DNA of 64,000 bases from Microcoleus sp. FACHB-831 (GCF_014695585.1 NZ_JACJON010000075.1:1-64000); one strand, 5' to 3'. Shown: positions 19,221 to 28,623, numbered from the stretch's first letter. A program made the numbers and translations. The notes: a model not told the origin generated them from the letters alone.

Positions 19221-20474
19221 ATGATGCCCAAAGAAGCATATTTGGAAGATACGCTGGTTAGAAATTGGTTAGAGTTGTGGTCGCTTGACCCAACGGTGAC
19301 GTTCCTGAATCATGGATCGTTTGGTGCTTGCCCGATAAAAGTGCTAGAAGCACAGCAGAAATTGCGATCGCGTTTGGAACACGAACCCGTAAGGTTTTTT
19401 GAGCGAGAGTTTGAGCAGTTGCTAGATGAGTCGCGGGAGGAACTGGCTCGCTTTGTGGGTGCTGACACAGAGGATCTGGTGTTTGTCCCGAATGCAACAA
19501 CAGGAGTGAATGCAGTATTGCGATCGCTTGCCTATAATTCTCCTAGCGGCTCCTCAGTAATCTTCCAACCAGGCGACGAATTGCTGACAACCGACCAAGA
19601 GTATAACGCTTGCCGTAACGCGCTTGATTTTGTTGCCAGTTGTACTGGTGCGCGTATCGTCGTGGCGACTGTACATTTCCCGATTGAATCGCCGGATCGA
19701 ATAGTTGAAACAGTCTTAGAGAAAGTTTCGCCAAGAACAAAGCTGGTACTGCTAGATCATATAACCAGCAAAACAGGGCTAATATTTCCTATCCAGCAGC
19801 TTGTAAGCGAGTTAAAAAAACGGGGTATAGACACCCTTATAGATGGTGCCCATGCGCCAGGAATGCTATCGCTAAACCTCCGCGATATTGGCGCTACTTA
19901 TTACGCGGGCAATTGCCATAAGTGGTTGTGTGCGCCAAAGGGAGCAGCCTTTTTATATGTTGAAAAGAGCAAGCAGTCAGAAATTCGCCCGCTAACAATT
20001 AGTCACGGTGCAAATTCGCCTCGCACTGACAAGTCGCGTTTTCACCTGGAATTTGACTGGATGGGCACAGACGATCCAACAGCTTATATGTGTGTGGCGG
20101 AATCTATCCGATTTATGGGTTCGCTTTTGGCGGGTGGATGGCCAGAATTAATGCAGCGAAATCGCACAATGGTATTAGAGGCAAGAAAGATGCTGTGCGA
20201 TAAGCTGGGCATAATGCCACCGTGTCCCGATGAAATGATAGGTTCGCTGGCGGTTGTGCCTTTGCCAGACGATTCGCATTTGTATCAAGATGGTGAACAA
20301 CCGCCAGGAATGACTGCGCTACAAGATGCCTTATTTAAGTGGTTCAATATTGAGGTACCAGTGTTTTACTGGCCTGCTTTTCCTAAGCAAATGATGCGAA
20401 TTTCTGCTCAGTTGTACAACACACCAATGCAGTATGAATATTTGGCTCAGTCGCTCAACGAATTAATAGCATAG
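19221..20474 (+). CDS. Class V aminotransferase-fold PLP enzyme (isopenicillin N epimerase-like)
   Basis: A 417-residue fold-type I PLP enzyme. The N-terminal LNHGSFGACP segment and the motif NATTGVNAVL (phosphate cup), DGAHAPG (Asp that pairs with the PLP pyridine N) and GNCHKWLCAPKGAAFLYV (Schiff-base Lys) are characteristic of the CsdA/isopenicillin-N-epimerase-like subgroup. The reaction may be epimerisation, desulfuration, lyase or transamination; the sequence alone does not decide. No conserved cysteine-desulfurase partner is adjacent. ATG at 19221 and 19224 are both possible. It stands alone between the tRNA and a long intergenic region. Confidence 0.85.
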   Translation: MMPKEAYLEDTLVRNWLELWSLDPTVTFLNHGSFGACPIKVLEAQQKLRSRLEHEPVRFFEREFEQLLDESREELARFVGADTEDLVFVPNATTGVNAVLRSLAYNSPSGSSVIFQPGDELLTTDQEYNACRNALDFVASCTGARIVVATVHFPIESPDRIVETVLEKVSPRTKLVLLDHITSKTGLIFPIQQLVSELKKRGIDTLIDGAHAPGMLSLNLRDIGATYYAGNCHKWLCAPKGAAFLYVEKSKQSEIRPLTISHGANSPRTDKSRFHLEFDWMGTDDPTAYMCVAESIRFMGSLLAGGWPELMQRNRTMVLEARKMLCDKLGIMPPCPDEMIGSLAVVPLPDDSHLYQDGEQPPGMTALQDALFKWFNIEVPVFYWPAFPKQMMRISAQLYNTPMQYEYLAQSLNELIA

Positions 20475-20953
20475 TTTAGTTCTATTGTTGATAACAATAG
20501 ATTATCAATTATGGAATATAAACGGCAAACCTTAGAACTGAGGTAATTAGCTTTATTGGTATAGCAGGTAACACAACAACTTCCCAAATATGGGCATTTT
20601 GCTATGCTAAAAATATTTTGTGGTTCTTATAATTCTTTTTACTACTTTAGAAAGATGTCAACTTACGGCGTTAAAAGTTAAGCACATCATTTGATTGACA
20701 AAGCTGACAAATGTAGACCGTCTAAAAATTTGCTTTTCAGTAAATTTACTGATATTTCTGCTGATAGAAAATCGATAAAAAAATTTTAATGTATTTTGGC
20801 TTAAATTATACGTTTTATCCTAAGTATTTCTGTTAGTTACGCTATTGAATTGGTAAAACCAATATCGATGTGACACTTTACATTCCGTAACGCGCCAGCA
20901 GAAACTGTTAGCGTCGGGTAGTTAATAATCTGGATAGATTTTCAGGGTGCATT
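20475..20953. other. Long intergenic region upstream of the beta-helix gene
   Basis: About 480 bp, AT-rich, with no open frame resembling a protein and no RNA I recognise. It probably carries the promoter and leader of the downstream surface-protein gene. Confidence 0.5.
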
Positions 20954-23185
20954 ATGAATAGAACTCATTTGGTTGCCTTAGCTACCATTAGCTTTGGCGC
21001 GACTGTAATGGGCTACGTTAAACCAGTCTCATTGTTACAGGGCGATATTGCTTTGGCAGTCTGCACAGCTTTTAGCATTAATTCGTCTGTTTGCAACGGT
21101 AACTTTGAAACGTCTTCTGGGAGTGCAATTGCTGCCAACCCAATACCTACACAAGGGGATGGTAAAGAAGTTGCTCCAGACAGCAAATCTAGCATGGAAA
21201 AGCTTACTGAACTGACAGATTATTGTAATTCTGGAACGATAACGAAGACAGTCCGAGGAATAGACACAGACGGCAGAATTTACAACGTTTATTATGACTT
21301 TAGTCGGGGTAGCGAGAAGATTAATCCTACAGCCTGCGGTCGAGAGTATTGGATTGCAGTAGAGGGGAGCGATCGCAACTACGGAATTGTATTTGTTTAC
21401 CTCGTCGATGGGCAAAAAAATCGGGTTTATCCAGGTCGTTATGTAGAAACTATTAACGGGGATATCACTACTTGGAATGGGAATACAACGAACCCTCAAC
21501 TCCGCAGAACTCAGCCGCAGCTAAGTAAAATGCCCGGAACGCGAGTCAGCGTTCAAGGACAAGGATCGCAACAAGCTGTTCCTACTCCGAGGACGACAGA
21601 AGGCGGCTCGCCAAATTCTAACCCAAGCTCTACACAAGGCAATAGGCAAAACAGCTCGGAAAATTCCAAACCAAGCTCTAGACAAGGCAATAGGCAAAGC
21701 GGGTCGCAAAGTTCTAAACCAAGCTCTACACAAGGCAATAACGGCAATCCTCCCAAAAGAAATGGTAATACCCCTCCCACAACACTACTTTCTAAAGTAG
21801 TCGGTACTGGAGTAGCTGCAAGCTGCACGGAAGCTGCATTCATTACAGCTTTAACTGGCGGCGGTAGTATTACTTTCAAATGCGGTTCCAGTCCTATAAC
21901 AATTAGAGTTACGGAGAAATTAATTTCTGCTAACACAATTATTGATGGAGGTAACTTAGTTACCCTAAGTGGTGGAGGAACGAACCGCATCTTCAAGACC
22001 GCAGACAATTACATCGAACTCACCGTTAAAAACCTAACTATTGCTAACGGCTACACTACGGAAGACGGTGGCGGAATTTTTCTCGGCTACCGAGGCAAAT
22101 TAACTGTGATTAACTGCAAATTCAATAACAACAAATCCACCAAGAACACAGCAGATAGTGGAGGCGGTGCTATTTTCAGCAAAAGTGAAAGTACACTTAC
22201 TGTGGATAACAGTACCTTTACCGGAAACCAAGCTGCCAACGCAGGCGCAATCTACAACTTACTTAGCAACTTAACTGTTACTAACAGTACTTTCACAGGT
22301 AATAAAGCAGTTAATTCAACGCCTGCTGGTAGTGGTGGTGCTATAGCAATAGATGGTGCAAATCCCACTGGTAACACTGGAAAAATCCAAATAACTAATA
22401 GCAAGTTTGTTGACAACACTGGTATTTTTCAGGGAGGGGCAATCTCTGTCCAACTGTACAATAGCGACGCTATGACAATCGACCAATCAACCTTTAGTGG
22501 CAACAGTATCACGGGAACTGGATCTCAAGGGTTTGGTGGTGCGATATTTCATACCAGCGACCAGAAGAACTACAGCCGACTCACTATAACCAACAGCACC
22601 TTTTCTAGTAATACTGCCAGCAATCAAGGCGGTGGTATTTGGACTGGTAATGGCGCCATCGTAAATATTACCAATAGCACCATATCAGGCAATAAAGCTG
22701 AGAGTTCTAGCGGGTTAAGTGGTACAGGTGGGGGTATTATGAGAACGTCAGGCAGGATCAACCTAACCAATACCACGATCGCTAACAATTATGCTGGATT
22801 CCAAGGCGGTGGAATTATTGGCAATACATCGGTAACGCTGAAAAATACCATCATCGCCAACAATAAAGCTTACAATGGGGGCAAGGGCTGGAATATCAAA
22901 AATAATTGTGGGGATCAAATGACTAACGGTGGCAATAACCTACAATATCCCGCTAGAAATTTGAACGATACAAGTGACAAAGACTGCGTTAGTGGTATCA
23001 AAACAGCCGATCCCAAACTAGGTTCGCTTGCTAATAATGGCGGCTCTACTCAGACTATGGCGCTATTGAGTGGTAGCGCAGCTCTTAACGCAGGTAACAA
23101 TTCTACCTGCCCGACAACCGATCAACGTGCAGTTACAAGACCGCAGTACGTTACGTGCGATATCGGGGCTTTTGAATTTAAGTAG
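20954..23185 (+). CDS. Secreted right-handed beta-helix protein with choice-of-anchor-like C-terminus
   Basis: A 743-residue exported protein. An N-terminal hydrophobic stretch (about 5-36) serves as signal peptide or anchor. Residues 60-195 form a Cys-containing domain, followed by a Ser/Asn/Gln/Pro-rich linker (about 200-275) and a parallel beta-helix (about 280-700) of repeating VTNSTFTGNKA / GGGI-type coils, as in polymorphic outer-membrane proteins and adhesins. The end (LNNGGSTQTMAL, LNAGN, DQRAVTRPQ, CDIGAFEF) matches the C-terminal motif of the choice-of-anchor Q family. It likely sits on the cell surface or in the sheath. It is alone on its strand, with a convergent glycosyltransferase gene after it. 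Confidence 0.85.
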   Translation: MNRTHLVALATISFGATVMGYVKPVSLLQGDIALAVCTAFSINSSVCNGNFETSSGSAIAANPIPTQGDGKEVAPDSKSSMEKLTELTDYCNSGTITKTVRGIDTDGRIYNVYYDFSRGSEKINPTACGREYWIAVEGSDRNYGIVFVYLVDGQKNRVYPGRYVETINGDITTWNGNTTNPQLRRTQPQLSKMPGTRVSVQGQGSQQAVPTPRTTEGGSPNSNPSSTQGNRQNSSENSKPSSRQGNRQSGSQSSKPSSTQGNNGNPPKRNGNTPPTTLLSKVVGTGVAASCTEAAFITALTGGGSITFKCGSSPITIRVTEKLISANTIIDGGNLVTLSGGGTNRIFKTADNYIELTVKNLTIANGYTTEDGGGIFLGYRGKLTVINCKFNNNKSTKNTADSGGGAIFSKSESTLTVDNSTFTGNQAANAGAIYNLLSNLTVTNSTFTGNKAVNSTPAGSGGAIAIDGANPTGNTGKIQITNSKFVDNTGIFQGGAISVQLYNSDAMTIDQSTFSGNSITGTGSQGFGGAIFHTSDQKNYSRLTITNSTFSSNTASNQGGGIWTGNGAIVNITNSTISGNKAESSSGLSGTGGGIMRTSGRINLTNTTIANNYAGFQGGGIIGNTSVTLKNTIIANNKAYNGGKGWNIKNNCGDQMTNGGNNLQYPARNLNDTSDKDCVSGIKTADPKLGSLANNGGSTQTMALLSGSAALNAGNNSTCPTTDQRAVTRPQYVTCDIGAFEFK
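21623..21740 (+). repeat. Three 48-bp tandem repeats in the linker of the beta-helix gene
   Basis: Copies start at 21623, 21671 and 21719 with CCAAGCTCTACACAAGGCAA or a near variant, coding 16-residue Ser/Asn/Gln-rich units (KPSSTQGNRQ...). The array lies exactly in the flexible linker and could vary in copy number. Confidence 0.8.
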
Positions 23186-23230
23186 TTGGGGTCTAAAATA
23201 TATTAGGAATGCGGATGGACGGAAAATAAT

Positions 23231-23288
23231 GTTTTGAGTGTTGAGGGCGTTGTGCTATTAGGAATTAGGGCAACTCAACACTCAAAAC
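23231..23288. terminator. Perfect 15-bp inverted repeat between convergent genes
   Basis: GTTTTGAGTGTTGAG (23231-23245) pairs with CTCAACACTCAAAAC (23274-23288) across a 28-nt loop, between the convergent beta-helix and glycosyltransferase genes. It touches the latter's stop codon. Likely a bidirectional terminator. Confidence 0.65.
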
Positions 23289-24530
23289 TTATAACTCTTT
23301 AACAGCAGGTAGCTTTAGTTCTCGCCCGCGCCACGTCCAGCCCCAACCTGTTTCTGTTTTTATGACTGAGGCTAGAGCGATCGCCGCCACTAGCGCCCCC
23401 CCCATACCACTCAGCCACCAATACTTTGGCGGACACTGGGAAATTTTGGCTCCTTCCACGCGCAGGTTGTACTGTAACCAAATCCCAATTAGCGACAAAC
23501 CTATTGTCAGAAAATCAAGCAAATTCAGGTTACTAAAAAAGCACTTACCCAAGAAAAGCGCCAACCCCAGCCAGGGAACCGGGTAAACCATCACCATAAT
23601 AAAGGCTAGGTAGACCATAAGCCATACACTACGCTGGGCACCCAGATACAGATTTTTCGTCCAGCCCTCCCAAAGTGCCCCCCAAGACCGATACATCCGC
23701 ACGGAGGCTATATCTGGTCGTGGTGCATATTGCAGCTTTAGACCAGCTTGTTTGACCCGTCGCGCCAGTTCCACATCTTCGACAACTTCACCAGCAACCG
23801 CGCGGTGTCCACCAATTTTGTCGTAGGCTGAACGGCGAAACAGCATGAACTGCCCAGAGGCAAAGGTTGTTTCAGAGTTGCGATCGCTAACGCAGGCAAA
23901 ATCAAAGCAAACTGCTAGATGATTGAACATCACTGGCTGCACCAGCCACTCTGCCCAACACTCACACACCAGCGCTGGCGCACAGCTGAGTAAATCAATT
24001 TGTTCTTGCTGGGCTATTTGAATAACTTTTTCAATTGCTCCCTCTTTGAGGCGCACATCGGCATCAATAAACAGCAAAAACTCTCCCTGTGCCAGTTCTG
24101 CACCCTGAGTGCAAGCCCAGTTTTTGCCTACCCATGTATCGCCTGCTGGTCTAGTTTGCCCCGCAATAACTTTCAGCCGCTCGGTCCCGTTGTTTTGCTG
24201 TAAATAGTCTGCTAGAGCATAGGTTTCATCTGTCGATTGGTCGTCCACCACCAAGACTTCCACCTGTGGCGAGGGGAGATCTGAGGAGATGCCCTCTTGA
24301 GAAAGGGGGGGTTCTAGCAAAGGGGTGCTGTTTAAGACAGCGATCGCGCACGAGTGAATATTATCTGCCTCGTTGTAGGCAGGGATAATGACGGATACGC
24401 GATCGCCCGCTAGCCTGGGGTTAGCTGCCCCCACAAATGAACGCAGAGTGTTAGCTCCAGCTATAGATTGCCGCAGTTTGGACGAATATATCGCCGACAC
24501 CACCAGAGAAAAAATCAGAATTATAAACAA
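23289..24530 (-). CDS. Family 2 membrane glycosyltransferase (CruG-like)
   Basis: A 413-residue GT-A glycosyltransferase: N-terminal membrane segment (1-16), VSVIIPAYNEADNI (46-59), EVLVVDDQSTDET, the DxD in LFIDADVRL, GGHRAVAGEVVEDVELARRVKQAG, and several C-terminal membrane helices (about 300-400). Length and topology resemble cyanobacterial CruG, the 2-O-glycosyltransferase that acts on myxol and related carotenoids, but hopene- or lipid-glycosyltransferases look alike and no cruF is nearby, so I give no symbol. Residues 71-89 (LLEPPLSQEGISSDLPSPQ) are a translated dispersed repeat inserted in a surface loop. It is divergent from rpaA. Confidence 0.75.
   Translation of the reverse strand: MFIILIFSLVVSAIYSSKLRQSIAGANTLRSFVGAANPRLAGDRVSVIIPAYNEADNIHSCAIAVLNSTPLLEPPLSQEGISSDLPSPQVEVLVVDDQSTDETYALADYLQQNNGTERLKVIAGQTRPAGDTWVGKNWACTQGAELAQGEFLLFIDADVRLKEGAIEKVIQIAQQEQIDLLSCAPALVCECWAEWLVQPVMFNHLAVCFDFACVSDRNSETTFASGQFMLFRRSAYDKIGGHRAVAGEVVEDVELARRVKQAGLKLQYAPRPDIASVRMYRSWGALWEGWTKNLYLGAQRSVWLMVYLAFIMVMVYPVPWLGLALFLGKCFFSNLNLLDFLTIGLSLIGIWLQYNLRVEGAKISQCPPKYWWLSGMGGALVAAIALASVIKTETGWGWTWRGRELKLPAVKEL
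24268..24323. repeat. Dispersed intergenic-type repeat inside the glycosyltransferase gene
   Basis: Contains GAGGGGAGAT and a palindromic core around CCCTCTTGAGAAAGGGGG, the kind of sequence usually found between cyanobacterial genes. It is in frame and inserts about 19 residues between two conserved segments of the GT-A domain. Confidence 0.6.
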
Positions 24531-24581
24531 ACTTTTTTAACCGCCCGCGATTATCTTCACAAAGAATTTAGAATCGTTGCG

Positions 24582-24587
24582 TATAAT
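24582..24587 (+). promoter_or_regulatory. Candidate -10 element of rpaA
   Basis: A perfect TATAAT, with TTCACA 20 bp upstream as a weak -35. Initiation would leave a leader of about 70 nt before the rpaA ATG. Confidence 0.45.
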
Positions 24588-24609
24588 TTGTACAGGAATC
24601 TTCGTATTC

Positions 24610-24638
24610 TTGTAAAGGTTTTTCTCAAACCATTACAA
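24610..24638 (+). promoter_or_regulatory. Inverted repeat in the rpaA leader
   Basis: TTGTAA-A-GGTTT pairs with AAACC-A-TTACAA around the loop TTCTC: 11 pairs with one A/A mismatch. It ends 25 bases before the rpaA start codon and could be an mRNA hairpin or a dyad operator. Confidence 0.5.
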
Positions 24639-24663
24639 ACACTGTAGCCCAAACCCTTTAGCG

Positions 24664-25392
24664 ATGCCCCGGATACTCGTCATCGACGACGACGCTGCCA
24701 TCTCAGAATTAGTCACCATCAATTTAGAGATGGCTGGATACGATGTCAGCCAAGCCGAAGACGGCATTAAAGGTCAGGCACTGGCTTTGCAACTGCTGCC
24801 CGATTTGATTATGCTCGACCTGATGCTGCCCAAAGTAGATGGCTTTACCGTCTGCCAACGCCTGCGTCGGGATGAGCGCACAGCCGATATTCCAGTCTTA
24901 ATGTTGACAGCTTTAAGCCAAACTTCAAATAAGGTAGACGGCTTTAATGCTGGTGCTGACGATTACCTGACTAAGCCCTTTGAAGTGCAAGAAATGCTGG
25001 CGCGGGTGCGGGCGTTACTGCGACGCACCGACCGTATACCTCAAGCCGCCAAACACGCCGAAATCTTGAGCTATGGCCCTTTGACGCTCGTACCGGAACG
25101 ATTTGAGGCTATTTGGTTCAATCAGACTGTGAAACTGACCCACTTGGAGTTTGAGCTACTGCACTGCTTGCTCCAGCGTCACGGTCAAACTGTTTCTCCT
25201 AGCGAAATACTTAAGGAAGTTTGGGGCTATGACCCAGACGATGATATTGAAACGATCAGGGTTCACATCAGGCACTTGAGAACCAAACTCGAACCCGAAC
25301 CGCGTCACCCGCGCCATATTAAAACAGTCTACGGTGCAGGCTACTGTCTGGAGTTACCCAGCAGCGAACAAATCACTGCCGACGTTGGTTAA
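24664..25392 (+). CDS. rpaA: OmpR-family response regulator RpaA
   Basis: A 242-residue regulator: receiver domain (1-118) with the acidic pocket IDDD and phospho-acceptor Asp52 in [14 protein letters not shown], and a winged-helix DNA-binding domain (about 140-235; [15 protein letters not shown]). The stretch [19 protein letters not shown] and the linker DRIPQAAKH...[12 protein letters not shown] are as I remember RpaA rather than RpaB. RpaA is phosphorylated by SasA and is the output regulator of the Kai clock, controlling dusk genes including those for glycogen use. Its leader has a conspicuous inverted repeat, and two hairpins follow the stop. It is divergent from the glycosyltransferase gene. 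Confidence 0.8.
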   Translation: MPRILVIDDDAAISELVTINLEMAGYDVSQAEDGIKGQALALQLLPDLIMLDLMLPKVDGFTVCQRLRRDERTADIPVLMLTALSQTSNKVDGFNAGADDYLTKPFEVQEMLARVRALLRRTDRIPQAAKHAEILSYGPLTLVPERFEAIWFNQTVKLTHLEFELLHCLLQRHGQTVSPSEILKEVWGYDPDDDIETIRVHIRHLRTKLEPEPRHPRHIKTVYGAGYCLELPSSEQITADVG

Positions 25393-25408
25393 AAGCCAAA
25401 AATAAAAA

Positions 25409-25476
25409 GGCAAAAGAAATACACAAGCTCCTTTCTTTTGCCCTCGTTCCCAGGCGGGAGCCTGGGATTGCTTTTT
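25409..25476 (+). terminator. Tandem terminator hairpins after rpaA
   Basis: First, GGCAAAAGAAA / TTTCTTTTGCC (11 bp, 25409-25442); then TCCCAGGC-GGGA-GCCTGGGA (25448-25467) followed by TTGCTTTTT. The second is a classic intrinsic terminator. Both also face the convergent chlP transcript. Confidence 0.8.
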
Positions 25477-25490
25477 AGTTTTTACTTTTG

Positions 25491-26711
25491 TTAGGGAGCT
25501 AAAGCACTACCCCGCAGCAAGCTGCCGATGGTCTTAGCTGTAATCTTCAACTGAATCAAGGGATTAGCCGGGACAACGGTTTTGTAGAGATAGCTATCAA
25601 ATGTCAGCTTCTGCACATCCTCGTCAGCGCACATCTCAACAAAGGCTTCCCTCGTGGCGTCTGAGCGATAGAAGACGGTTTGCAGGATATCCAGCACTTT
25701 GTAGGTGAGGCCGTACTTTTTATCCCAACGCTTCAGGTAAACTTTGAGATCCGCTTCTGTAGGAATGCGGGTTCCGCCATTGGAAAATTCCACAATGGTT
25801 TCCGCGCACATCCGAGCAGACTTGGCAGCAAAGTAAATTCCTTCGCCAGAAGATTTGGTAACAGTTCCGGCGGCGTCTCCCACTAGGGCGACTCTACCGA
25901 CAACGCGGCGGGGTCTGGGATGTTCGGGAATTGGGTGAGCTTCTACTTTGATAATTTCGCCGCCCATTAGTTTCTTGGCAGCCCTAGCGCGGATACCCGC
26001 TTGCAACTGCTTGATGCTGGCTTGGTTGACGCGCATCGTACCAGTGCCAACGGCTACGTGGTCGTATTTGGGGAATACCCAGGCGTAGAAGTCGGTAGAA
26101 ACGTCGTCACCGACGTACATTTCTGCCAAGTCGTTGTAGTAAGCCATTTTGTCTTCTGGCAGGCGAATGCGCTCTTGGAAAGCGATCGCGTAGTTGTAAT
26201 CGCCAGCGTCTATGGCTTTAGCAACCCGAGAATTCGCGCCATCTGCCCCAATCACCAAATCAGCTTGCAGCGTTTTGGCGGTTCCTACAAGGCTACCATC
26301 CGAATGATCGGCATAGTGGATGGTGTAGGGGTCTTTATTATTGGTGGGGATTTCCAGTTTGTGAACTGTGCCATTAATCAGCTTTGCGCCTAATTTGGCA
26401 GCGCGATCGCGCATGAACCCGTCGAGAATTTCCCGGCGGCACATCCCGATATATTCATTGTCGTTGCGGATGTTGATATCAACTTCCACATTTGATGGTG
26501 AGATCATCTTCATTTTTCTCACCTGGCGGTCAATGATATGGGGAGGGAGGTCAAACTCACTCACCATACACAGCGGGATTGCACCCCCACACGGCTTTGC
26601 ATTGTCTAACTTGCGTTCAAAAAGGTAAGTTTCAATACCGGCTTTTGCTAAAGTTTCGGCAGCTGAGGAGCCTGCCGGACCCGATCCAACAACAGCAACC
26701 CGTAGTGTCAA
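25491..26711 (-). CDS. chlP: Geranylgeranyl diphosphate/chlorophyll reductase
   Basis: Reduces the geranylgeranyl chain to phytyl for chlorophyll a and tocopherol, using NADPH. It is an FAD-dependent protein with the dinucleotide loop VVGSGPAGSSAAETLAKAG, the substrate-region motif KPCGGAIPLCM, and the second FAD motif GRVALVGDAAGTVTKSSGEGIYFA. From the TTG codon at 26711 it is 406 residues, the usual ChlP length, and that codon is preceded by GGGAGAGG, a strong ribosome binding site. The frame upstream to 26798 adds 29 residues unlike the family, so I reject the ATG there. The promoter region overlaps that of the divergent YidD-like gene. Confidence 0.93.
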   Translation of the reverse strand: MTLRVAVVGSGPAGSSAAETLAKAGIETYLFERKLDNAKPCGGAIPLCMVSEFDLPPHIIDRQVRKMKMISPSNVEVDINIRNDNEYIGMCRREILDGFMRDRAAKLGAKLINGTVHKLEIPTNNKDPYTIHYADHSDGSLVGTAKTLQADLVIGADGANSRVAKAIDAGDYNYAIAFQERIRLPEDKMAYYNDLAEMYVGDDVSTDFYAWVFPKYDHVAVGTGTMRVNQASIKQLQAGIRARAAKKLMGGEIIKVEAHPIPEHPRPRRVVGRVALVGDAAGTVTKSSGEGIYFAAKSARMCAETIVEFSNGGTRIPTEADLKVYLKRWDKKYGLTYKVLDILQTVFYRSDATREAFVEMCADEDVQKLTFDSYLYKTVVPANPLIQLKITAKTIGSLLRGSALAP

Positions 26712-26889
26712 AGGTCCTCTCCCAATTATCTTACGGCTACAAGGTGTGATGTTATCACGGACTTCCCGTTCTCTTGACACCAATTTTCTGAGATGCAATA
26801 GACCTTAACACATGCATCCCTTAATCTCGGTTGCTGCGCTTGTAGCTGATATCGACAACCCCAGAAGTTTGCGATCGCTACCACGCAGC

Positions 26890-27429
26890 ATGAACGCTCA
26901 TTTCTTCGATTCAGCAATTAGGCAAATCGCCACTACATCTATTAGCGGCTATCAAAAGTACATTTCCCCCCGAAAAGGCTTTTCTTGCGCCCATAGGTTA
27001 CTCTACAAGAGCGAATCGTGTTCTCACTATGTCAAACGCATTGTCGCAGAACAAGGATTAGCCGCAGCTCTCAAAGCATCCCGCCAACGGTTCCAAGATT
27101 GTCGAGAGGCTAACCAAATTTTGAGAGCCAGGTACAACAGATATACCTATGCCAGCCAGAACCGCGAAGAGGAGCAAGAACGAAACAAACTAAAGAAAAA
27201 TAATACTCACTACTCTAACGATTGCAGTAATTGTTCTAGTGGAGATTGCGACGCTATCGCAGCTTGCTGCACAACAGATCCCGGAGATTGCGGTACGCCA
27301 GATTGCGGAGATTGCAATACTGGAATTGACTGTGGAACCATAGATTGCGGCTCTGGGCTAGATTGTGGAACCGTAGATTGCGGCTCTGGGCTAGATTGTG
27401 GAACCATAGATTGCGGGGGTTGCGGTTAG
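26890..27429 (+). CDS. YidD-like protein with a cysteine-rich repeat tail
   Basis: About 179 residues from ATG 26890 (an ATG at 26812 is also open). The first 75 residues match the YidD/membrane-protein-insertion-efficiency-factor family: SGYQKYISPRKGFSCAHRLL and SESCSHYVKRIVAEQGL. A basic, Tyr-rich stretch follows, then a roughly 70-residue tail with about fifteen cysteines in DCG repeats (for example DCGTIDCGSGL). YidD helps insertion of membrane proteins at YidC. The tail is not part of the normal family and looks metal-binding or disulfide-rich. The gene is divergent from chlP and upstream of cysA. Confidence 0.75.
   Translation: MNAHFFDSAIRQIATTSISGYQKYISPRKGFSCAHRLLYKSESCSHYVKRIVAEQGLAAALKASRQRFQDCREANQILRARYNRYTYASQNREEEQERNKLKKNNTHYSNDCSNCSSGDCDAIAACCTTDPGDCGTPDCGDCNTGIDCGTIDCGSGLDCGTVDCGSGLDCGTIDCGGCG
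27322..27420 (+). repeat. 33-bp tandem repeats coding the Cys-rich tail
   Basis: About three near-identical 33-bp units encoding DCGTIDCGSGL. The unit starts GATTGTGGAACC and carries the block GATTGCGGCTCTGGGCTA. Confidence 0.7.
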
Positions 27430-27605
27430 CACAAGTTTACTTAACATAAACGCATATTTCATGGTATAAAACTACAGTAAACTCGTAGGCTAACCGGAGA
27501 TTGATTGCAGTACATAAACTTGTGGCTGTATTCAAACTATCGGTAGTCTTAGTTTTGTTGCAGTTAAATATCTTTGTAAGTTAACTACTAGAGAGGGCGT
27601 TGAAA

Positions 27606-28622
27606 GTGGGCATATTAGTTGAAAATGTATCCAAGGATTTCGGAAGCTTCAAAGCGGTTGACCAAGTTGACTTAGAGATTAAAAGTGGCTCTCTGGTAGC
27701 CTTATTAGGGCCATCGGGTTCGGGAAAATCGACCTTGTTGCGGCTGATTGCGGGTCTAGAGATGCCAGATAAGGGCAAAATCTGGCTTACGGGCAAGGAT
27801 GCTACCTATCAGAGCGTTCAAGATCGCAATATCGGGTTTGTGTTTCAACACTATGCGCTGTTCAAACACCTGACAGTACGGAAGAATATTGCCTTTGGCT
27901 TAGAAATTCGCAAGACGCCGCCAGCGAGAGTGAAGGCAAGGGTAGAAGAATTGCTGGATTTAGTGCAGTTAACCGGGCTGGGCGATCGCTACCCGTCACA
28001 GCTATCCGGCGGTCAAAGACAGCGGGTTGCCCTCGCTAGAGCTTTGGCAGTAGCACCAGACGTTTTGCTTTTAGATGAACCCTTTGGCGCATTAGATGCC
28101 AAAGTCCGGAAAGACTTAAGATCGTGGTTGCGGCGCCTGCACGATGAAGTTCACGTTACTACAGTTTTTGTCACCCACGATCAAGAAGAGGCGATGGAAG
28201 TAGCTGATGAAATCGTGGTGATGAACAAAGGTCGTGTCGAACAAGTGGGGACGGCAGCACAAATTTATGACAACCCAGCCACAGCATTTGTAATGAGTTT
28301 CATTGGCCCCGTCAACGTGCTGCCAAGCACATCTCGCATTTTCCAAGAAAATGGATTTGATTCTGCTAATCCCGAAATTTTCCTGCGTCCTCAAGATGTT
28401 TTGGTAGACACGAAGCCAAACGGCAGCACGGTTCCTGCCAGAATCAGCCGCATAATTCATCTAGGTTGGGAGATTCAGGCAGAATTAACTTTGGAAGATG
28501 GTCAGGTGGTAAACGCACAGATCGCACGCGACAAGTTTGATGAGTTAAAGTTAGAGCCTCAACAGCGGGTTTATGTTAAGCCAAAGGATGCTAGATCTTT
28601 CCCGCTTTATTATGAAATCTAG
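27606..28622 (+). CDS. cysA: Sulfate/thiosulfate ABC transporter ATP-binding protein
   Basis: A 338-residue ABC ATPase with Walker [11 protein letters not shown]-loop region FVFQHYALF, signature [15 protein letters not shown], Walker [13 protein letters not shown] and switch His in [12 protein letters not shown], followed by a C-terminal TOBE-like regulatory domain (about 240-335; [10 protein letters not shown]). The order and wording match CysA of the sulfate permease. I chose GTG 27606 ([13 protein letters not shown]), since CysA proteins usually begin with this segment. No cysT, cysW or sulfate-binding gene is adjacent, so the ATPase is separated from its permease genes. Confidence 0.85.
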   Translation: MGILVENVSKDFGSFKAVDQVDLEIKSGSLVALLGPSGSGKSTLLRLIAGLEMPDKGKIWLTGKDATYQSVQDRNIGFVFQHYALFKHLTVRKNIAFGLEIRKTPPARVKARVEELLDLVQLTGLGDRYPSQLSGGQRQRVALARALAVAPDVLLLDEPFGALDAKVRKDLRSWLRRLHDEVHVTTVFVTHDQEEAMEVADEIVVMNKGRVEQVGTAAQIYDNPATAFVMSFIGPVNVLPSTSRIFQENGFDSANPEIFLRPQDVLVDTKPNGSTVPARISRIIHLGWEIQAELTLEDGQVVNAQIARDKFDELKLEPQQRVYVKPKDARSFPLYYEI

Positions 28623-28623
28623 C

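Noticed and set aside
26711-26798. N-terminal extension of ChlP from the ATG at 26798
   Set aside because: The added 29 residues do not resemble ChlP, and the TTG at 26711 has a strong Shine-Dalgarno sequence and gives the usual length.
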